From assembly GCA_020852655.1 (NCBI GenBank), contig JADZAI010000086.1, positions 33,186 through 97,185 of the forward strand: a DNA stretch of 64,000 nucleotides. The letters run 5' to 3'. The DNA is from Alphaproteobacteria bacterium. Its GTDB lineage: Bacteria; Pseudomonadota; Alphaproteobacteria; Micropepsales; Micropepsaceae. The notes below the pieces were generated by a model, which was given only the letters and a program-made list of their open reading frames with translations, was not told the origin of the DNA and did no database searches. Below are positions 22,328 to 32,641 of the stretch, one piece after another; within the stretch, counting starts at the first letter, position 1, and every line of letters begins with the position of its first letter. The position numbers and the translations under genes were made by a program.

Positions 22328-23203
22328 CTATTGCGGCTGGCCGCGGCCGGGGCCGGTCTTGAAATACGAGAAGAACTTGCTGTCCGGGGACAATACCATC
22401 GTCGTGTTCGAACCTGACATGGACGCGGCATAAGCCTGCATCGAGCGGTAGAACTCGAAGAAGCCCGGATCGCGCGAGAAGGCGTCTGCGAAAATCTTGT
22501 TGCGCACGCTTTCGCCCTGCCCCCGCAAGATGCTCGCTTCCTTGGTCGCATTGGCCTCGATGATCGTAGCCTGCCGATCCGCATCTGCCGTGATCTCCTG
22601 CCCAAGCTGACTGCCTTTCGCGCGGATGTCGGCGGCCTCGCGCTGGCGGTCCGTCTGCATGCGCTTGAAGATGGCCTCGCTATTTGCCTGCGGCAGGTCG
22701 GCCTTGCGAATGCGGACGTCGACGACCTCGATGCCGAGACCTTTGGCCTCCTGATTGGTCTCATCGCGGATGATGTGCATCAACTCGGCGCGCTGCGAGG
22801 ACAGAACAGCCTGAAAGGAGCGCCCGGCGAGCGTAACGCGAATGTTCGAGTTCAAGATCGCCCCGAGCCGGAGGTCCGCATTCTCCTTGTTGTTGACCGT
22901 CTGATAGAATTTCAGCGGATCAACGATGCGATATCGCGCAAAGGCGTCGACCACGAGGCGCTTCTGATCCGATGACGTCACCTCGGCCGACTCCGCGTCC
23001 AGGTCCAAGACGCGCTTCTCGAACTTGATGACCGATTGCCAAGGCAAATAAACGTTCAGTCCGGCCTGGGTAATCACCCTCTTCGGCGAGCCGAACTCAA
23101 CGACCAAAGCCTGCTCCGTCTGGTCAACCGTGAAGAAGATGAAATTCCATGCCAACAGAAGCCCGGCGACAACGACGCCAAGGGCGATTGTGATCGCGCG
23201 CAT
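22328..23203 (-). CDS. hflC: protease modulator HflC
   Basis: SPFH protein following hflK; FFTVDQTEQALVVEFGSPKRVITQAGLNVYLPWQSVIKFEKRVLDLD. Confidence 0.95.
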   Translation of the reverse strand: MRAITIALGVVVAGLLLAWNFIFFTVDQTEQALVVEFGSPKRVITQAGLNVYLPWQSVIKFEKRVLDLDAESAEVTSSDQKRLVVDAFARYRIVDPLKFYQTVNNKENADLRLGAILNSNIRVTLAGRSFQAVLSSQRAELMHIIRDETNQEAKGLGIEVVDVRIRKADLPQANSEAIFKRMQTDRQREAADIRAKGSQLGQEITADADRQATIIEANATKEASILRGQGESVRNKIFADAFSRDPGFFEFYRSMQAYAASMSGSNTTMVLSPDSKFFSYFKTGPGRGQPQ

Positions 23204-24351
23204 CAGCGGCCTCCTGCCGGGGTTTGAGGGCCGGAAGATTCCGGCGCGGGATTGGAGCGCAAGCTGTCCAAAGGCAAGTATGGCACGACACCACTGCCGT
23301 TGGCGCCTTCGTCGATGATGATCTTGTTGGTGCCGCGCAGAACGTTCTCCATCGTTTCGAGATAGATGCGCTCGCGCGTGACGTCGGGCGCCAGCTTGTA
23401 TTGTTCGTACACGGAGAGGAAGCGTTGCGCTTCGCCCTGCGCTTCTGCCTCCGTCTGAGCCTTGTAGGCCTCCGCATCCTGCTTGATCTGGGCCGCGCGA
23501 CCGTAGGCGCTTGGCACTGTCTTGTTGCGATACGTCTCAGCCTCGTTGCGCGCCCGCTCAGCGTCGGCCTTCGCGGCCTGGACATCGCGGAAAGCCGCAA
23601 TCACCGCGCCCGGCACGCGAACGTCCTGAAGATTGAGCTGAACGATCGTGACGCCGGTTCCGTATGCATCGAGTATCGACTGCATAAGCTGTTGCACTTC
23701 GACCGGAATCTTCGGGCGATCCTCCGTGAGAATACGCTGCTGATTGCTGCGGCCGATGACTTCGCGCATCGCCGACTCGGCGACCGCGCTGATCGTTCCT
23801 TCGACGTTCTCGACATTGAACAGATAGGCGGGCGCATCGCTGATCACCCATTGCACGGTGAATTCCACATGCAGAAGGTTCTCATCGCCCGTCAGGATCA
23901 GGCTTTCATTCTGACCGGTGCGGTCCCGGCCGGTTTCAGCCTCGAACCCGATATTGATCTGGTTCTGCGATGTGACCTTCGGTGTCTCCACGCTTTCGAT
24001 CGGCCACGGCAGCCGATAGTTGATGCCCGGCCCTGTCTGGCGGCTGTAAGCGCCGAAGGTCTTCACAATCCCCTGCTCGTCGGCATTGACCATGTAGATG
24101 CCCGAGGCGAGCCAGGCGATCAGAGCAACGACGACAACAATTATGATGCCCCGCGGGCCGATGCTGCCGCCGGGCATGACCTGGCGCATGCGTTCCTGGC
24201 CCTTGCGGATCAGGTCTTCGAGGTTGGGCGGCTGATTCCCGCCGCCGCCATTGCCGCCGCGATTTCCGCCGCCGCCACCCCATGGTCCGCGGCCGCCGCC
24301 CTTGTTGCCGCCTCCGCCCCACGGACCGTCAGAGTTGTTTTGCCACGGCAT
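23203..24351 (-). CDS. hflK: FtsH protease activity modulator HflK
   Basis: Gly-rich N-terminus then SPFH domain: VNADEQGIVKTFGAYSRQTGPGINYRLPWPIESVETPKV. Confidence 0.95.
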   Translation of the reverse strand: MPWQNNSDGPWGGGGNKGGGRGPWGGGGGNRGGNGGGGNQPPNLEDLIRKGQERMRQVMPGGSIGPRGIIIVVVVALIAWLASGIYMVNADEQGIVKTFGAYSRQTGPGINYRLPWPIESVETPKVTSQNQINIGFEAETGRDRTGQNESLILTGDENLLHVEFTVQWVISDAPAYLFNVENVEGTISAVAESAMREVIGRSNQQRILTEDRPKIPVEVQQLMQSILDAYGTGVTIVQLNLQDVRVPGAVIAAFRDVQAAKADAERARNEAETYRNKTVPSAYGRAAQIKQDAEAYKAQTEAEAQGEAQRFLSVYEQYKLAPDVTRERIYLETMENVLRGTNKIIIDEGANGSGVVPYLPLDSLRSNPAPESSGPQTPAGGR

Positions 24352-24478
24352 TCAAAGAATCCCTCCGCGCCCAAGGACCGGTGCGACAGACTGGCGCAGC
24401 CGGTGGCGAGGCGCGTATATCCGACGCGTAACCTCTGAAATCAAGTCGCAGCCGCCCCAACGCGGCGATCCCCAGGCC

Positions 24479-25582
24479 ATGATCAAACCGACAAAAGACG
24501 CGGCAATAGCAGCACTTAACCGTGTTCGAGACCCCGCAAGCGGTCGCGGACTCCACGACGCCGGACTCGTGCAAGGGCTCGCGATCAAGGACGATCGGAT
24601 CGCATTCATGATCGAAGTCGCGCCCGCCGACGTCGGGCGTTACGCCGGTGTGCGCGATCAGGCCGAAGCCGCGGTGCGCAGGCTCTCCGGCGTCAGCGGC
24701 GTCACCGCCGTGCTGACCGCCCATGGCGAGGGGGCACAGGCACCCAAGACGCCGGCGGCACAGGCGCGGCCGCACAGCCAGGGCATACCCGGCGTGAAGG
24801 CGATCATTGCCGTCGCCAGCGGGAAGGGCGGCGTCGGCAAATCGACGGTCGCGGTGAACCTCGCTTTGGCGCTGACCCGGCTCGGCAAACGCGTCGGCCT
24901 GATGGATGCCGACATCTACGGGCCGTCGGTGCCGCAGCTTCTGGGCCTGACCGGCCGGCCGCAATCCAAGGACGGCAAGATCCTGGAGCCGATGCAGCGC
25001 CATGGGCTGAAGGCGATGTCGATCGGCCTGCTGCTCAGCCGCGACGCGCCCGCGGTATGGCGCGGACCGGTCGCGACGGGGGCGCTGAACCAGCTCCTGA
25101 CGCAGGTCGCCTGGGGCGAGCTCGACGTGCTGCTGATCGACATGCCGCCCGGCACCGGCGACATCCATCTCAGCGTCGCGCAGCGTGTCGCGCTGGCCGG
25201 CGCGGTCATCGTGTCGACGCCGCAGGACATCGCACTGCTCGACGCCCGCCGCGGCATCGCGATGTTCCGCAAGGTCGAGGTGCCGATCCTCGGCATCGTC
25301 GAGAACATGAGCACCTACATCTGCCCCAATTGCGGCCATGAGGAGCATCTGTTCGGGCATGGCGGGGCGCGGGCGACGGCGGCGGAGCTGGGCACGCCGT
25401 TTCTCGGGGAAATCCCGCTGCATCTCTCGATCCGCGAAGGATCGGACGAAGGCACGCCTGTGACGATCACCGCGCCGGACAGTCCACAGGCCAAGGCCTT
25501 CATGGCCGTGGCGGAGCGTGTCGCGGCCCAGCTCGAGGCCGGTCCGGTCAACAAGCCGGCGCCGCGGATCGTGTTCGTTTAA
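24479..25582 (+). CDS. mrp: Mrp/NBP35 family iron-sulfur cluster carrier P-loop ATPase
   Basis: IIAVASGKGGVGKSTVAVNLALAL, MDADIYGPSVPQLLG, ENMSTYICPNCGHEEHLFGHGGA. Confidence 0.95.
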   Translation: MIKPTKDAAIAALNRVRDPASGRGLHDAGLVQGLAIKDDRIAFMIEVAPADVGRYAGVRDQAEAAVRRLSGVSGVTAVLTAHGEGAQAPKTPAAQARPHSQGIPGVKAIIAVASGKGGVGKSTVAVNLALALTRLGKRVGLMDADIYGPSVPQLLGLTGRPQSKDGKILEPMQRHGLKAMSIGLLLSRDAPAVWRGPVATGALNQLLTQVAWGELDVLLIDMPPGTGDIHLSVAQRVALAGAVIVSTPQDIALLDARRGIAMFRKVEVPILGIVENMSTYICPNCGHEEHLFGHGGARATAAELGTPFLGEIPLHLSIREGSDEGTPVTITAPDSPQAKAFMAVAERVAAQLEAGPVNKPAPRIVFV

Positions 25583-25968
25583 CTCCTTTCGCCCGCGGCG
25601 TGGACATCGAGCCAGGGCAAGCGCTCTTCGATAAACGAATGCCCGGTCGGCACGACGCTCTCCGGATGGTCGAAGACGCCGAGGTGGAAGTGAACTTCGG
25701 TCGGCCAGCGCTCGCCTTCGTAGGTCAGTGCCGAGCCGCAACGGCCGCAGAAGCCGCGGCGGACGCCGGGTGACGACGAGAAGGCGGTGAAGCCGTCGCC
25801 GGTGATGGCGACGCGGTCGCGCTCGTAGCCGGCATAGGCCGAGACCGGGGCGCCGGTGTGGCGGCGGCACGAGCTGCAATGACAAAAGGCGACCCACTTG
25901 GGGTCGCCTTCCGCCCGGAAGCGCACGGCCCCGCAAAGGCAACCGCCCTCGCGGACCGGCGGCGTCAT
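25579..25968 (-). CDS. GFA family (glutathione-dependent formaldehyde-activating-like) protein
   Basis: GGCLCGAVRFRA...FCHCSSCRRHTGAPVSAYAGY...GFCGRCGSALTYE zinc-binding pattern. Confidence 0.92.
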   Translation of the reverse strand: MTPPVREGGCLCGAVRFRAEGDPKWVAFCHCSSCRRHTGAPVSAYAGYERDRVAITGDGFTAFSSSPGVRRGFCGRCGSALTYEGERWPTEVHFHLGVFDHPESVVPTGHSFIEERLPWLDVHAAGERS

Positions 25969-26885
25969 GCGTTGAAGTTCAGCTTCAGGCCGGCGCTGTG
26001 CCATGGCATCGAGATGAGCAGGCCGCGGCCCGAGACGGTGATCCACGCCGTCTTCATGCCCTTGCCGCCGAACGCGATGTTGGTGACCAGCGGGTCCTTG
26101 TACTGGGCGAGCGAGGTGAACTTGACCTTGCCCTTCGGCGAGATGGTGGTGATGCCGCCATTGACCAGCGTCGCGACACAGACATCGCCGTTGGCCTGCA
26201 CGGCCAGCGAGTCATAGAGCGCATAGCCGGGCGTCTGGCCGACATAGACGCCGCCGGGCAGCAGTCCTGCCCCTTTCGCGAGCTGGCCCGGCTTGCCGAT
26301 CGTCGCGCCGAAAAGGCGGCCCGAGAAGGTTTCGGCGTAATAGACGGTCTTCTCGTCCGGCGAGAGGCCGACGCCGTTGGGGCCGTTGAGCTGATGGATG
26401 GCGCAGGAGATGTGGCTGCCGTCGGGCTTGGCGTAATAGAGCGCGCCGTGCACGCGGTGGTCATGCGTCGACTTGGCGTGGTCGGTGAACCAGAAGCCGC
26501 CCTGCTTGTCGAAGACGAGGTCGTTCGGGCCGGACAGCGGCCTGCCGTCGCAGTGGGTGTAAAGTGTGTCGACCTTGCCGGTGGCGATGTCGACGCGCTG
26601 GATCGAGCCGCCCTTGTAGTCCTCGGCCTGGTGGCCCGGCAGGTTCACGCCCTGCGCCTTCGACCACGAGAAGCCGCCGTTGTTGCAGATGTAGAGCGCG
26701 CCGTCCGGGCCGATCGCGGCGCCGTTCGGGCCGCCGCCGACATGGGCGACGCGCTTCTTCTTGCCGTTGGGCAGGACGCGCGTGACGTCGCCCGACATGA
26801 TCTCGACGACGATGACCGAGCCGTCTTCCATGACGACGGGGCCTTCCGGAAACTTCAAACCCTTGGCGACTTCGGTAATGGCCAT
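25965..26885 (-). CDS. SMP-30/gluconolactonase/LRE family protein
   Basis: 306 aa; KGLKFPEGPVVMEDGSVIVVEIMSGDVTRV...GPNDLVFDKQGGFWFTDHAK. Confidence 0.9.
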   Translation of the reverse strand: MAITEVAKGLKFPEGPVVMEDGSVIVVEIMSGDVTRVLPNGKKKRVAHVGGGPNGAAIGPDGALYICNNGGFSWSKAQGVNLPGHQAEDYKGGSIQRVDIATGKVDTLYTHCDGRPLSGPNDLVFDKQGGFWFTDHAKSTHDHRVHGALYYAKPDGSHISCAIHQLNGPNGVGLSPDEKTVYYAETFSGRLFGATIGKPGQLAKGAGLLPGGVYVGQTPGYALYDSLAVQANGDVCVATLVNGGITTISPKGKVKFTSLAQYKDPLVTNIAFGGKGMKTAWITVSGRGLLISMPWHSAGLKLNFNA

Positions 26886-26981
26886 CCCTGCTTCTCTCCC
26901 AATGTTTGTAGCGCTCTAGAGAATTCGGAGACGCACCCTAGCTGCCCCTCGAAACCTTGCAACACGGGAGTTGGCAGCGCC

Positions 26982-27473
26982 CTAGACCCGCTCCAGCACG
27001 CGGAAGGTGAAACCGGGTAGCTTGTCGCCGAGCGAGGGGTGGGATTGGACGAAGGTTTGCTTCCATTCGTCCATGGCGAAGGGCGGCAGGAAGGCGTCGC
27101 CCTCAGGGCTGAGGCCGACATTGGTGAGGTAGATCTTCGTCAGGCGCGGCATGGCGAGGGCGTAGATCTCGGCGCCGCCGACCACCACGGTCTCGGGGGC
27201 GTCGCCGGCGGCGGCGATGGCGGCGTCGAGGCTGTGCACGACGACGGCGCCCTCGGCGCGCCATGCGAGATCGCGGGTGATGACGATGTTGGTGCGGTCG
27301 GGCAGCGGCTTCTTCTGGAAGCTCTCATAGGTCTTGCGGCCGGCGATGATCGGCTTGCCGAGCGTGTTCTGGCGGAACCAACGCATGTCTTCCGGGATGC
27401 GCCAGGGCAGCGTGCCCTTGTTGCCGATGACTCCATTATTGGCGACCGCAACGATCGCAGAGAGAATGGTCAT
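26982..27473 (-). CDS. folA: dihydrofolate reductase
   Basis: [51 protein letters not shown]. Confidence 0.96.
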   Translation of the reverse strand: MTILSAIVAVANNGVIGNKGTLPWRIPEDMRWFRQNTLGKPIIAGRKTYESFQKKPLPDRTNIVITRDLAWRAEGAVVVHSLDAAIAAAGDAPETVVVGGAEIYALAMPRLTKIYLTNVGLSPEGDAFLPPFAMDEWKQTFVQSHPSLGDKLPGFTFRVLERV

Positions 27474-27952
27474 GCGCCCTCCGCCAGCTTCTGCATGGGT
27501 TCGCCGGTGAGGCGGAAAACCGTCCACTCGTCCTGAGGGACGGCGCCGATCGATTGGTAGAAGCCGATGGACGGCGCGTTCCAGTTCAGCACCCACCACT
27601 GGACCATGCAGAGGCCCTCCGCGACGGCGCGCCGGGCGAGGTTCGCGAGCAGCGCCTTGCCGATGCCGTGGCCGCGCAGATGCGGCTCGACGAAGAGGTC
27701 TTCGAGATAGATGCCGGGGCGACTGGCGAAGGTGGAGAAATTGTAGAACCAGAAGGCGAAGCCGGCGGGCTGGCCCTCCCATTCCGCGATGTCGCACCAG
27801 GCGTGCGGCTGCGGGCCGAAGAGGTATTTGGTGAGGTTGGCTCCTGTGGCCCGAACCTGGTGCGAGAGCTTCTCGTAGTCGGCGAGCGCCGCGATGAAGT
27901 GGAGGATCAGCTCTTCGTCGCCCGCGACGGCAGGGCGGATGACGAGCGTCAC
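27470..27952 (-). CDS. GNAT family N-acetyltransferase (GTG start)
   Basis: [29 protein letters not shown]...[30 protein letters not shown]; 4-bp overlaps with folA and thyA. Confidence 0.88.
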   Translation of the reverse strand: MTLVIRPAVAGDEELILHFIAALADYEKLSHQVRATGANLTKYLFGPQPHAWCDIAEWEGQPAGFAFWFYNFSTFASRPGIYLEDLFVEPHLRGHGIGKALLANLARRAVAEGLCMVQWWVLNWNAPSIGFYQSIGAVPQDEWTVFRLTGEPMQKLAEGA

Positions 27953-28770
27953 ACCGCCACCGGGGCGGCGATGTGGGGGTGGGCTTGGTAGTTTTCGAGT
28001 TTGAAGTCTTCGTATCGGAAGGCGAAGAGATCGGTCACCGCCGCGTTGATCCGCATCGTCGGCAGCGGCTTGGGGGCGCGGCTGAGCTGGAGCGCCGCCT
28101 GTTCCAGGTGGTTGGCGTAGAGATGCGCATCGCCCAGCGTATGGATGAACTCGCCGGGCTTGAGGCCCGTCACCTGCGCCAGCATCAGCGTCAGCAGCGC
28201 ATAGGAGGCGATGTTGAAGGGTACGCCGAGGAAGATGTCGGCCGAGCGCTGGTAGAGCTGGCAGGAAAGCCGGCCCTCGGCGACGTAGAACTGGAACAGG
28301 CAGTGACAGGGCGGCAGCGCCATGCGGTCGACATCGGCCGGGTTCCAGGCCGTGACGATCAGCCGGCGCGAGTCGGGCGAGCGGCGGATCATGTCGACGA
28401 GGTTGGCGATCTGGTCGATCGTGCCGCCGTCGCGGGCCGGCCAGGAGCGCCACTGGTGGCCGTAGACCGGGCCGAGGTCGCCGTTCGCGTCGGCCCACTC
28501 GTCCCAGATGCCGACGCCGTTGGCCTTCAGATAGGCGATGTTGGTGTCGCCTTTCAGGAACCAGAGGAGCTCGTGGACGATGCTCTTGAGGTGCACCTTC
28601 TTGGTCGTGACAAGGGGAAAGCCTTCGGCCAGGTCGAAGCGCATCTGATGGCCGAAGACCGAGAGCGTGCCGGTTCCGGTGCGGTCGGTCTTCTTCGTGC
28701 CGGTCTTGAGGACCAGCTCCATCAGGTCGAGATATTGGCGCATGGCGGCGATGTGATTCCCTACGCTCAT
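27949..28770 (-). CDS. thyA: thymidylate synthase
   Basis: [38 protein letters not shown]...[13 protein letters not shown]; start may be 28770 or 28743. Confidence 0.96.
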   Translation of the reverse strand: MSVGNHIAAMRQYLDLMELVLKTGTKKTDRTGTGTLSVFGHQMRFDLAEGFPLVTTKKVHLKSIVHELLWFLKGDTNIAYLKANGVGIWDEWADANGDLGPVYGHQWRSWPARDGGTIDQIANLVDMIRRSPDSRRLIVTAWNPADVDRMALPPCHCLFQFYVAEGRLSCQLYQRSADIFLGVPFNIASYALLTLMLAQVTGLKPGEFIHTLGDAHLYANHLEQAALQLSRAPKPLPTMRINAAVTDLFAFRYEDFKLENYQAHPHIAAPVAV

Positions 28771-29089
28771 TCTAGCGCGCCAGGCCAGCCTATTTCCGGG
28801 CCGGGCATTCGTTTTCCACTTTTTCCCTTTTTCCGAATCCGGCGATGGGTTCGAATGAGAGGAACCTTGTAAGAAACGGCGGATCTCCGGGACCGGGCGG
28901 CCTATTCGAATGCCGCGATCCTTTTGCCCCGCACCGCACCTGTGGATAAGTCCTTCCCTCACACCCCTCGCACTACCCAGACATATGTCTCATATATAGG
29001 ATCATAATCCAGAAGGCAAGTGACGCTGCGGCATCGTGCACGGCGTCGCGCGCCATGCGATGCAGCGCCGGAACACATATGGTCCCCCA

Positions 29090-29869
29090 ATGGATTACGC
29101 CTACGAACTGGACGGCGATGTCGCCTTCCCGACGCCCTATACGGCCGGCCCGTGGGGGCCGATGCAGCATGGCGGGGCGCCCGGTTCGCTGATCGCGCGG
29201 ACGGCGGAGATGACGCCGTCGCTGGTGCCGATGCGCATCGCCCGCCTCACGATCGACCTGATGCGCGCCGTGCCCATCGCGCCGCTGAAGATCGACTGCC
29301 GGATCGTGCGCGAGGGCAAGAAGCTCCAGCTTCTCCAGATCAACTTGCTGGCCGACGGGGTCGCGGTGACGCGGGCGAGCGTGCTGCGGCTGGCGAAGAC
29401 GGATACGCCGCTGCCGCCGGAGGCGGTGGCGCCGCCGATCGACCTGCCGCCGCCTGAGGCCGGTGTGTCGCCGCAGTTCCGGCTCGGCCGGTCGACGGTC
29501 ACCTTCAACGAGGGGCTGGAGACGCGCTTCGTCGGCGGGAAACTGGGCGAGCCGGGACGCGCCTCGCTCTGGCACCGCTTCCACATGCCGGTGATCAAGG
29601 GCGAGGAGCTGCTGCCCGCGATGCGCGCCGCCATCACCAGCGACTATTGCAACGGCACCTCGTCATTCCTCGATTTCAACGCCTGGACCTTCATCAACGC
29701 CGACCTCCAGGTGAACCTGGCGCGCGACCCGATCGGCGAGTGGATCCTGCTCGACGCCGAGACCTTTCCCGGCCCCTATGGCGGCGGCCACGCCTTCGCG
29801 CGGCTGGGCGACCGGCATGGCTGGTTCGGCCGGGCGGGCCAGAGCGTGATCTTCGAACGGCGAAAATAA
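29090..29869 (+). CDS. thioesterase family (acyl-CoA thioesterase/TesB-like) protein
   Basis: MDYAYELDGDVAFPTPYTAGPWGPMQHGGAPGSLIARTAEM, double hot-dog-like pattern. Confidence 0.75.
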   Translation: MDYAYELDGDVAFPTPYTAGPWGPMQHGGAPGSLIARTAEMTPSLVPMRIARLTIDLMRAVPIAPLKIDCRIVREGKKLQLLQINLLADGVAVTRASVLRLAKTDTPLPPEAVAPPIDLPPPEAGVSPQFRLGRSTVTFNEGLETRFVGGKLGEPGRASLWHRFHMPVIKGEELLPAMRAAITSDYCNGTSSFLDFNAWTFINADLQVNLARDPIGEWILLDAETFPGPYGGGHAFARLGDRHGWFGRAGQSVIFERRK

Positions 29870-29888
29870 CGGGCCGCCGGGCGCCCGC

Positions 29889-30530
29889 TTATTCGGCCAT
29901 CAGGCCGGCGACGAAGGCAGCGAGGCCCGGCTGGCGGTGCCGGCGCAGGCGTTCGGCCGCGATGATGTCGTGCGCTTCCTGAAGCGCGCGCTCCAGGAAG
30001 TCGTTGACGATGACGTAGTCGTATTCGGCCCAGTGGCTCATCTCGTCATTGGCCTGCGCCATGCGCCGGGCGACGGTGGCGCCGTCGTCGGTGCCGCGCT
30101 TTGTGAGCCGCTCCAGCAACTGCGCCTTGGCCGGCGGCAGGATAAAGATCGTGACGATGTCCGTCCCGGAGGACTCGCGGAGCTGACGGGCGCCCTGCCA
30201 GTCGACGTCGAAGACGACGTCATAGCCTTCGGCGAAGGCGCTCTCCACATAGCCGCGCGGACTGCCATAGGACTTGCCGAAGACGCCGGCATGCTCAAGG
30301 AAGCCGCCGGCCCTGGCGTGGGCGTCGAACTTCGCCTGGTCGACGAAGGTATAGTCTTGGCCGTCGATCTCGCCCTGGCGCATCGGGCGCGTCGTCCACG
30401 AGACGGAGAGACGGAGTAGCGGGTCGAGATTCAGCAACCGGCGCGTGATCGAGGTCTTCCCGGCCCCCGAGGGGCTCGAGAAGGCGATCATCATGGGACG
30501 TCGCTTCAGCTCAACCAAGGCCCGCGTCAC
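29889..30530 (-). CDS. gmk: guanylate kinase (GTG start)
   Basis: VTRALVELKRRPMMIAFSSPSGAGKTSITRRLL...YVESAFAEGYDVVFDVDWQGARQL. Confidence 0.94.
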   Translation of the reverse strand: MTRALVELKRRPMMIAFSSPSGAGKTSITRRLLNLDPLLRLSVSWTTRPMRQGEIDGQDYTFVDQAKFDAHARAGGFLEHAGVFGKSYGSPRGYVESAFAEGYDVVFDVDWQGARQLRESSGTDIVTIFILPPAKAQLLERLTKRGTDDGATVARRMAQANDEMSHWAEYDYVIVNDFLERALQEAHDIIAAERLRRHRQPGLAAFVAGLMAE

Positions 30531-31408
30531 TCGACATTTTGAACCTGCTCGCGGAACTGCTCGATCACCGCCTTGAGGTCGAGCCCGAGCCGCGTCAGCT
30601 TGATATCGAAGGATTTTGAACAAAGCGTATTCGCTTCGCGGGTGAACTCCTGACAGAGGAAGTCCAGCCGCCGCCCGGCCGGTTCGCCGGCATTCAGCAG
30701 TTCATGCGCCTGATGGACATGGGCATCGAGCCTGTCCAGCTCTTCGGTGACGTCGGCCCTGGTGGCGAGCAGCGCGGCCTCCTGGTGGAGACGGTCGGGG
30801 TTGAGGGCGGTCGAACTCTCCAGAAGCCGCGCGACCGTGTCGGCCAGGCGCTGGCGGACGGCCTCGGGCGCGAGGCTGGCCAGGCCGCGCGATTCGGTGG
30901 CGATCGCCGCGATACGGGCAAGCTGGCCCTGCAAGGCGATCGAGATGCGGGCGCCTTCCTCGGCCCTTGCCATGATGAGCGCGTCGATCCCCTGGAGCAG
31001 CGAGGCGAGCATCGCGGCGTCGCGCGCGTCGGCATCGCCGGCCTCCCCCGCATCCTCCTCCAGCACGCCCTTGATGCGCAGCAACCCGTCGGCGCTGGCG
31101 GGCTGCATGGGGATGATGTTCTCCATCGCGCGGATGGCTTCGCTGATGGCGGTGAGCGCCTCGCGGTTGATGCGCAGCGAGGGCGCCTGCGCATGCTCGG
31201 CGAGCGACAGCGTCACCTGCACCGAACCGCGCTTCAGCCTGGCCTGAAGCGCCTGGCGCGCCTGCACCTCCAGCGCGTCGAAGCCCGGCGGCAGGCGGAA
31301 GCGGATTTCGAGGCCGCGGCCGTTGACGCTCTTCAGTTCCCACGTCCATTCGAGCGTGCCGTGGCTGCCGCGCGACCGGGCGAAGCCCGTCATGCTGATC
31401 GCCGTCAT
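30527..31408 (-). CDS. yicC: YicC family endoribonuclease
   Basis: MTAISMTGFARSRGSHGTLEWTWELKSVNGRGLEIRFRLPPGFDALE; C-term RRLDFLCQEFTREANTLCSKSFDIKLTRLGLDLKAVIEQFREQVQNVE. Confidence 0.95.
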   Translation of the reverse strand: MTAISMTGFARSRGSHGTLEWTWELKSVNGRGLEIRFRLPPGFDALEVQARQALQARLKRGSVQVTLSLAEHAQAPSLRINREALTAISEAIRAMENIIPMQPASADGLLRIKGVLEEDAGEAGDADARDAAMLASLLQGIDALIMARAEEGARISIALQGQLARIAAIATESRGLASLAPEAVRQRLADTVARLLESSTALNPDRLHQEAALLATRADVTEELDRLDAHVHQAHELLNAGEPAGRRLDFLCQEFTREANTLCSKSFDIKLTRLGLDLKAVIEQFREQVQNVE

Positions 31409-32475
31409 TGGCCGCCCTCCCCGCCCGCCGCTGCGCGCTGGCGTTCGATCTCGCGCCATTTGGCGACGTTGCGCTCGTGCTCGGCATTCGTCGCGGCGAA
31501 GGCGTGCCCGCCGGTGCCGTCGGCGACGAAGAAGAGATAATCCGTATCCGGAGGATTCATCACCGCTTCCAGCGAGGCGCGCCCCGGATTGCAGATCGGC
31601 GTCGGCGGCAGGCCGTCGATCTGGTAGGTGCTCCAGGCATTGGGCTTGTCGAGTTCGCTCTGGCGGAGGCCGTGGCCGAGCGGCTCACCCCGGGTGAGGC
31701 CGTAGATGATGGTCGGGTCGGACTGGAGGCGCATCCCCTTGCGCAGGCGGTTCACGAAGACCGAGGCGACCTGCGGCCGCTCGGCGGCGAGGCCGGTCTC
31801 CTTCTCGACGATGGAGGCGAGGATGATGGCCTCTTCCAGCGTCTTGTACGGCAGATCGGCCTTGCGCTTTTCCCAGAGCGCCGCCGCGAGCTTCTCATGG
31901 TCTTGCGCCATGCGGGCGATGATGTCGCGGCGCGTGGTGCCGCGGGTGAAGAGATAGGTCTCGGGCAGCAGCGCACCCTCGGCGGGCTCGGGCGGCAGCT
32001 CGCCGGTGAGCACCGGGTCGGCGGCGACGATGCGCAGGATCATCGCCGAGGTGCGGCCCTCGGGCAGCGTCACGGCGTATTGGATGACCTTGCCGGAGAC
32101 GAGGAGGTCCATGACCTCCTTCATGCTGGCATGGGCCGGCACGCGAAACTCGCCGACTTTGAGCTGGCCCTGCTTCTCGTAGTAGCGCACGCCGTAGCGG
32201 AACAGCGAGACGTCGTCGGCGACGCCGAGGCCGAGCGGGTTGTCCATGCCGAAGACGCCGGCATTGCGCATTTTGCGGGCGATGGCAGCGATGCCGTCGC
32301 CCTTCTCGACCATGACGATGGTGTCGGCCTGGCTCGGGCCGGGCGCATGGAAGCGCTCCCAGGCCCAGTAGACGGCCCCGCCGGCCGCGGCCGCGCCGAT
32401 GAGGATCAGCAGAAACAGGCCGGCAAGCAGCTTCGGCCAGAAGCGCTTGTGGCGTTTGGGCGGTTGCTCGGTCAC
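31405..32475 (-). CDS. mltG: endolytic transglycosylase MltG
   Basis: YceG-like; ILASIVEKETGLAAERPQVASVFVNRLRKGMRLQSDPTIIYGLTRG. Confidence 0.95.
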   Translation of the reverse strand: MTEQPPKRHKRFWPKLLAGLFLLILIGAAAAGGAVYWAWERFHAPGPSQADTIVMVEKGDGIAAIARKMRNAGVFGMDNPLGLGVADDVSLFRYGVRYYEKQGQLKVGEFRVPAHASMKEVMDLLVSGKVIQYAVTLPEGRTSAMILRIVAADPVLTGELPPEPAEGALLPETYLFTRGTTRRDIIARMAQDHEKLAAALWEKRKADLPYKTLEEAIILASIVEKETGLAAERPQVASVFVNRLRKGMRLQSDPTIIYGLTRGEPLGHGLRQSELDKPNAWSTYQIDGLPPTPICNPGRASLEAVMNPPDTDYLFFVADGTGGHAFAATNAEHERNVAKWREIERQRAAAGGEGGQ

Positions 32476-32504
32476 GGCAGGACCGGAAGCGTTGGGAGAA
32501 ACGT

Positions 32505-32623
32505 GTCATCCCGGTCGAGCCGGCGAAGCCGCCGAGGGCCGGGACCCAGGGGCGACCAACGCAGAGCCTGTTGCCCCTGGGTCCCGGGTCGCGCACGCCT
32601 GTGGCGGGCTTGCCCGGGATGAC
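32505..32623. repeat. nested REP-like inverted repeat between mltG and fabF
   Basis: Outer arms gtcatcccgg (32505-32514)/ccgggatgac (32614-32623); inner perfect 15-bp arms ccgggacccaggggc (32539-32553)/gcccctgggtcccgg (32573-32587). Confidence 0.85.
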
Positions 32624-32641
32624 AGGGTGGCTCGTCCGACA

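Noticed and set aside
24230-24340. Gly-rich repetitive DNA at the hflK 5' end
   Set aside because: This is the low-complexity Gly-rich HflK N-terminus, not a repeat array or CRISPR.
28941-28949. TGTGGATAA, a perfect DnaA-box match upstream of thyA (another partial match near 40027)
   Set aside because: Isolated boxes without clustering or a DUE; not enough to propose an origin.
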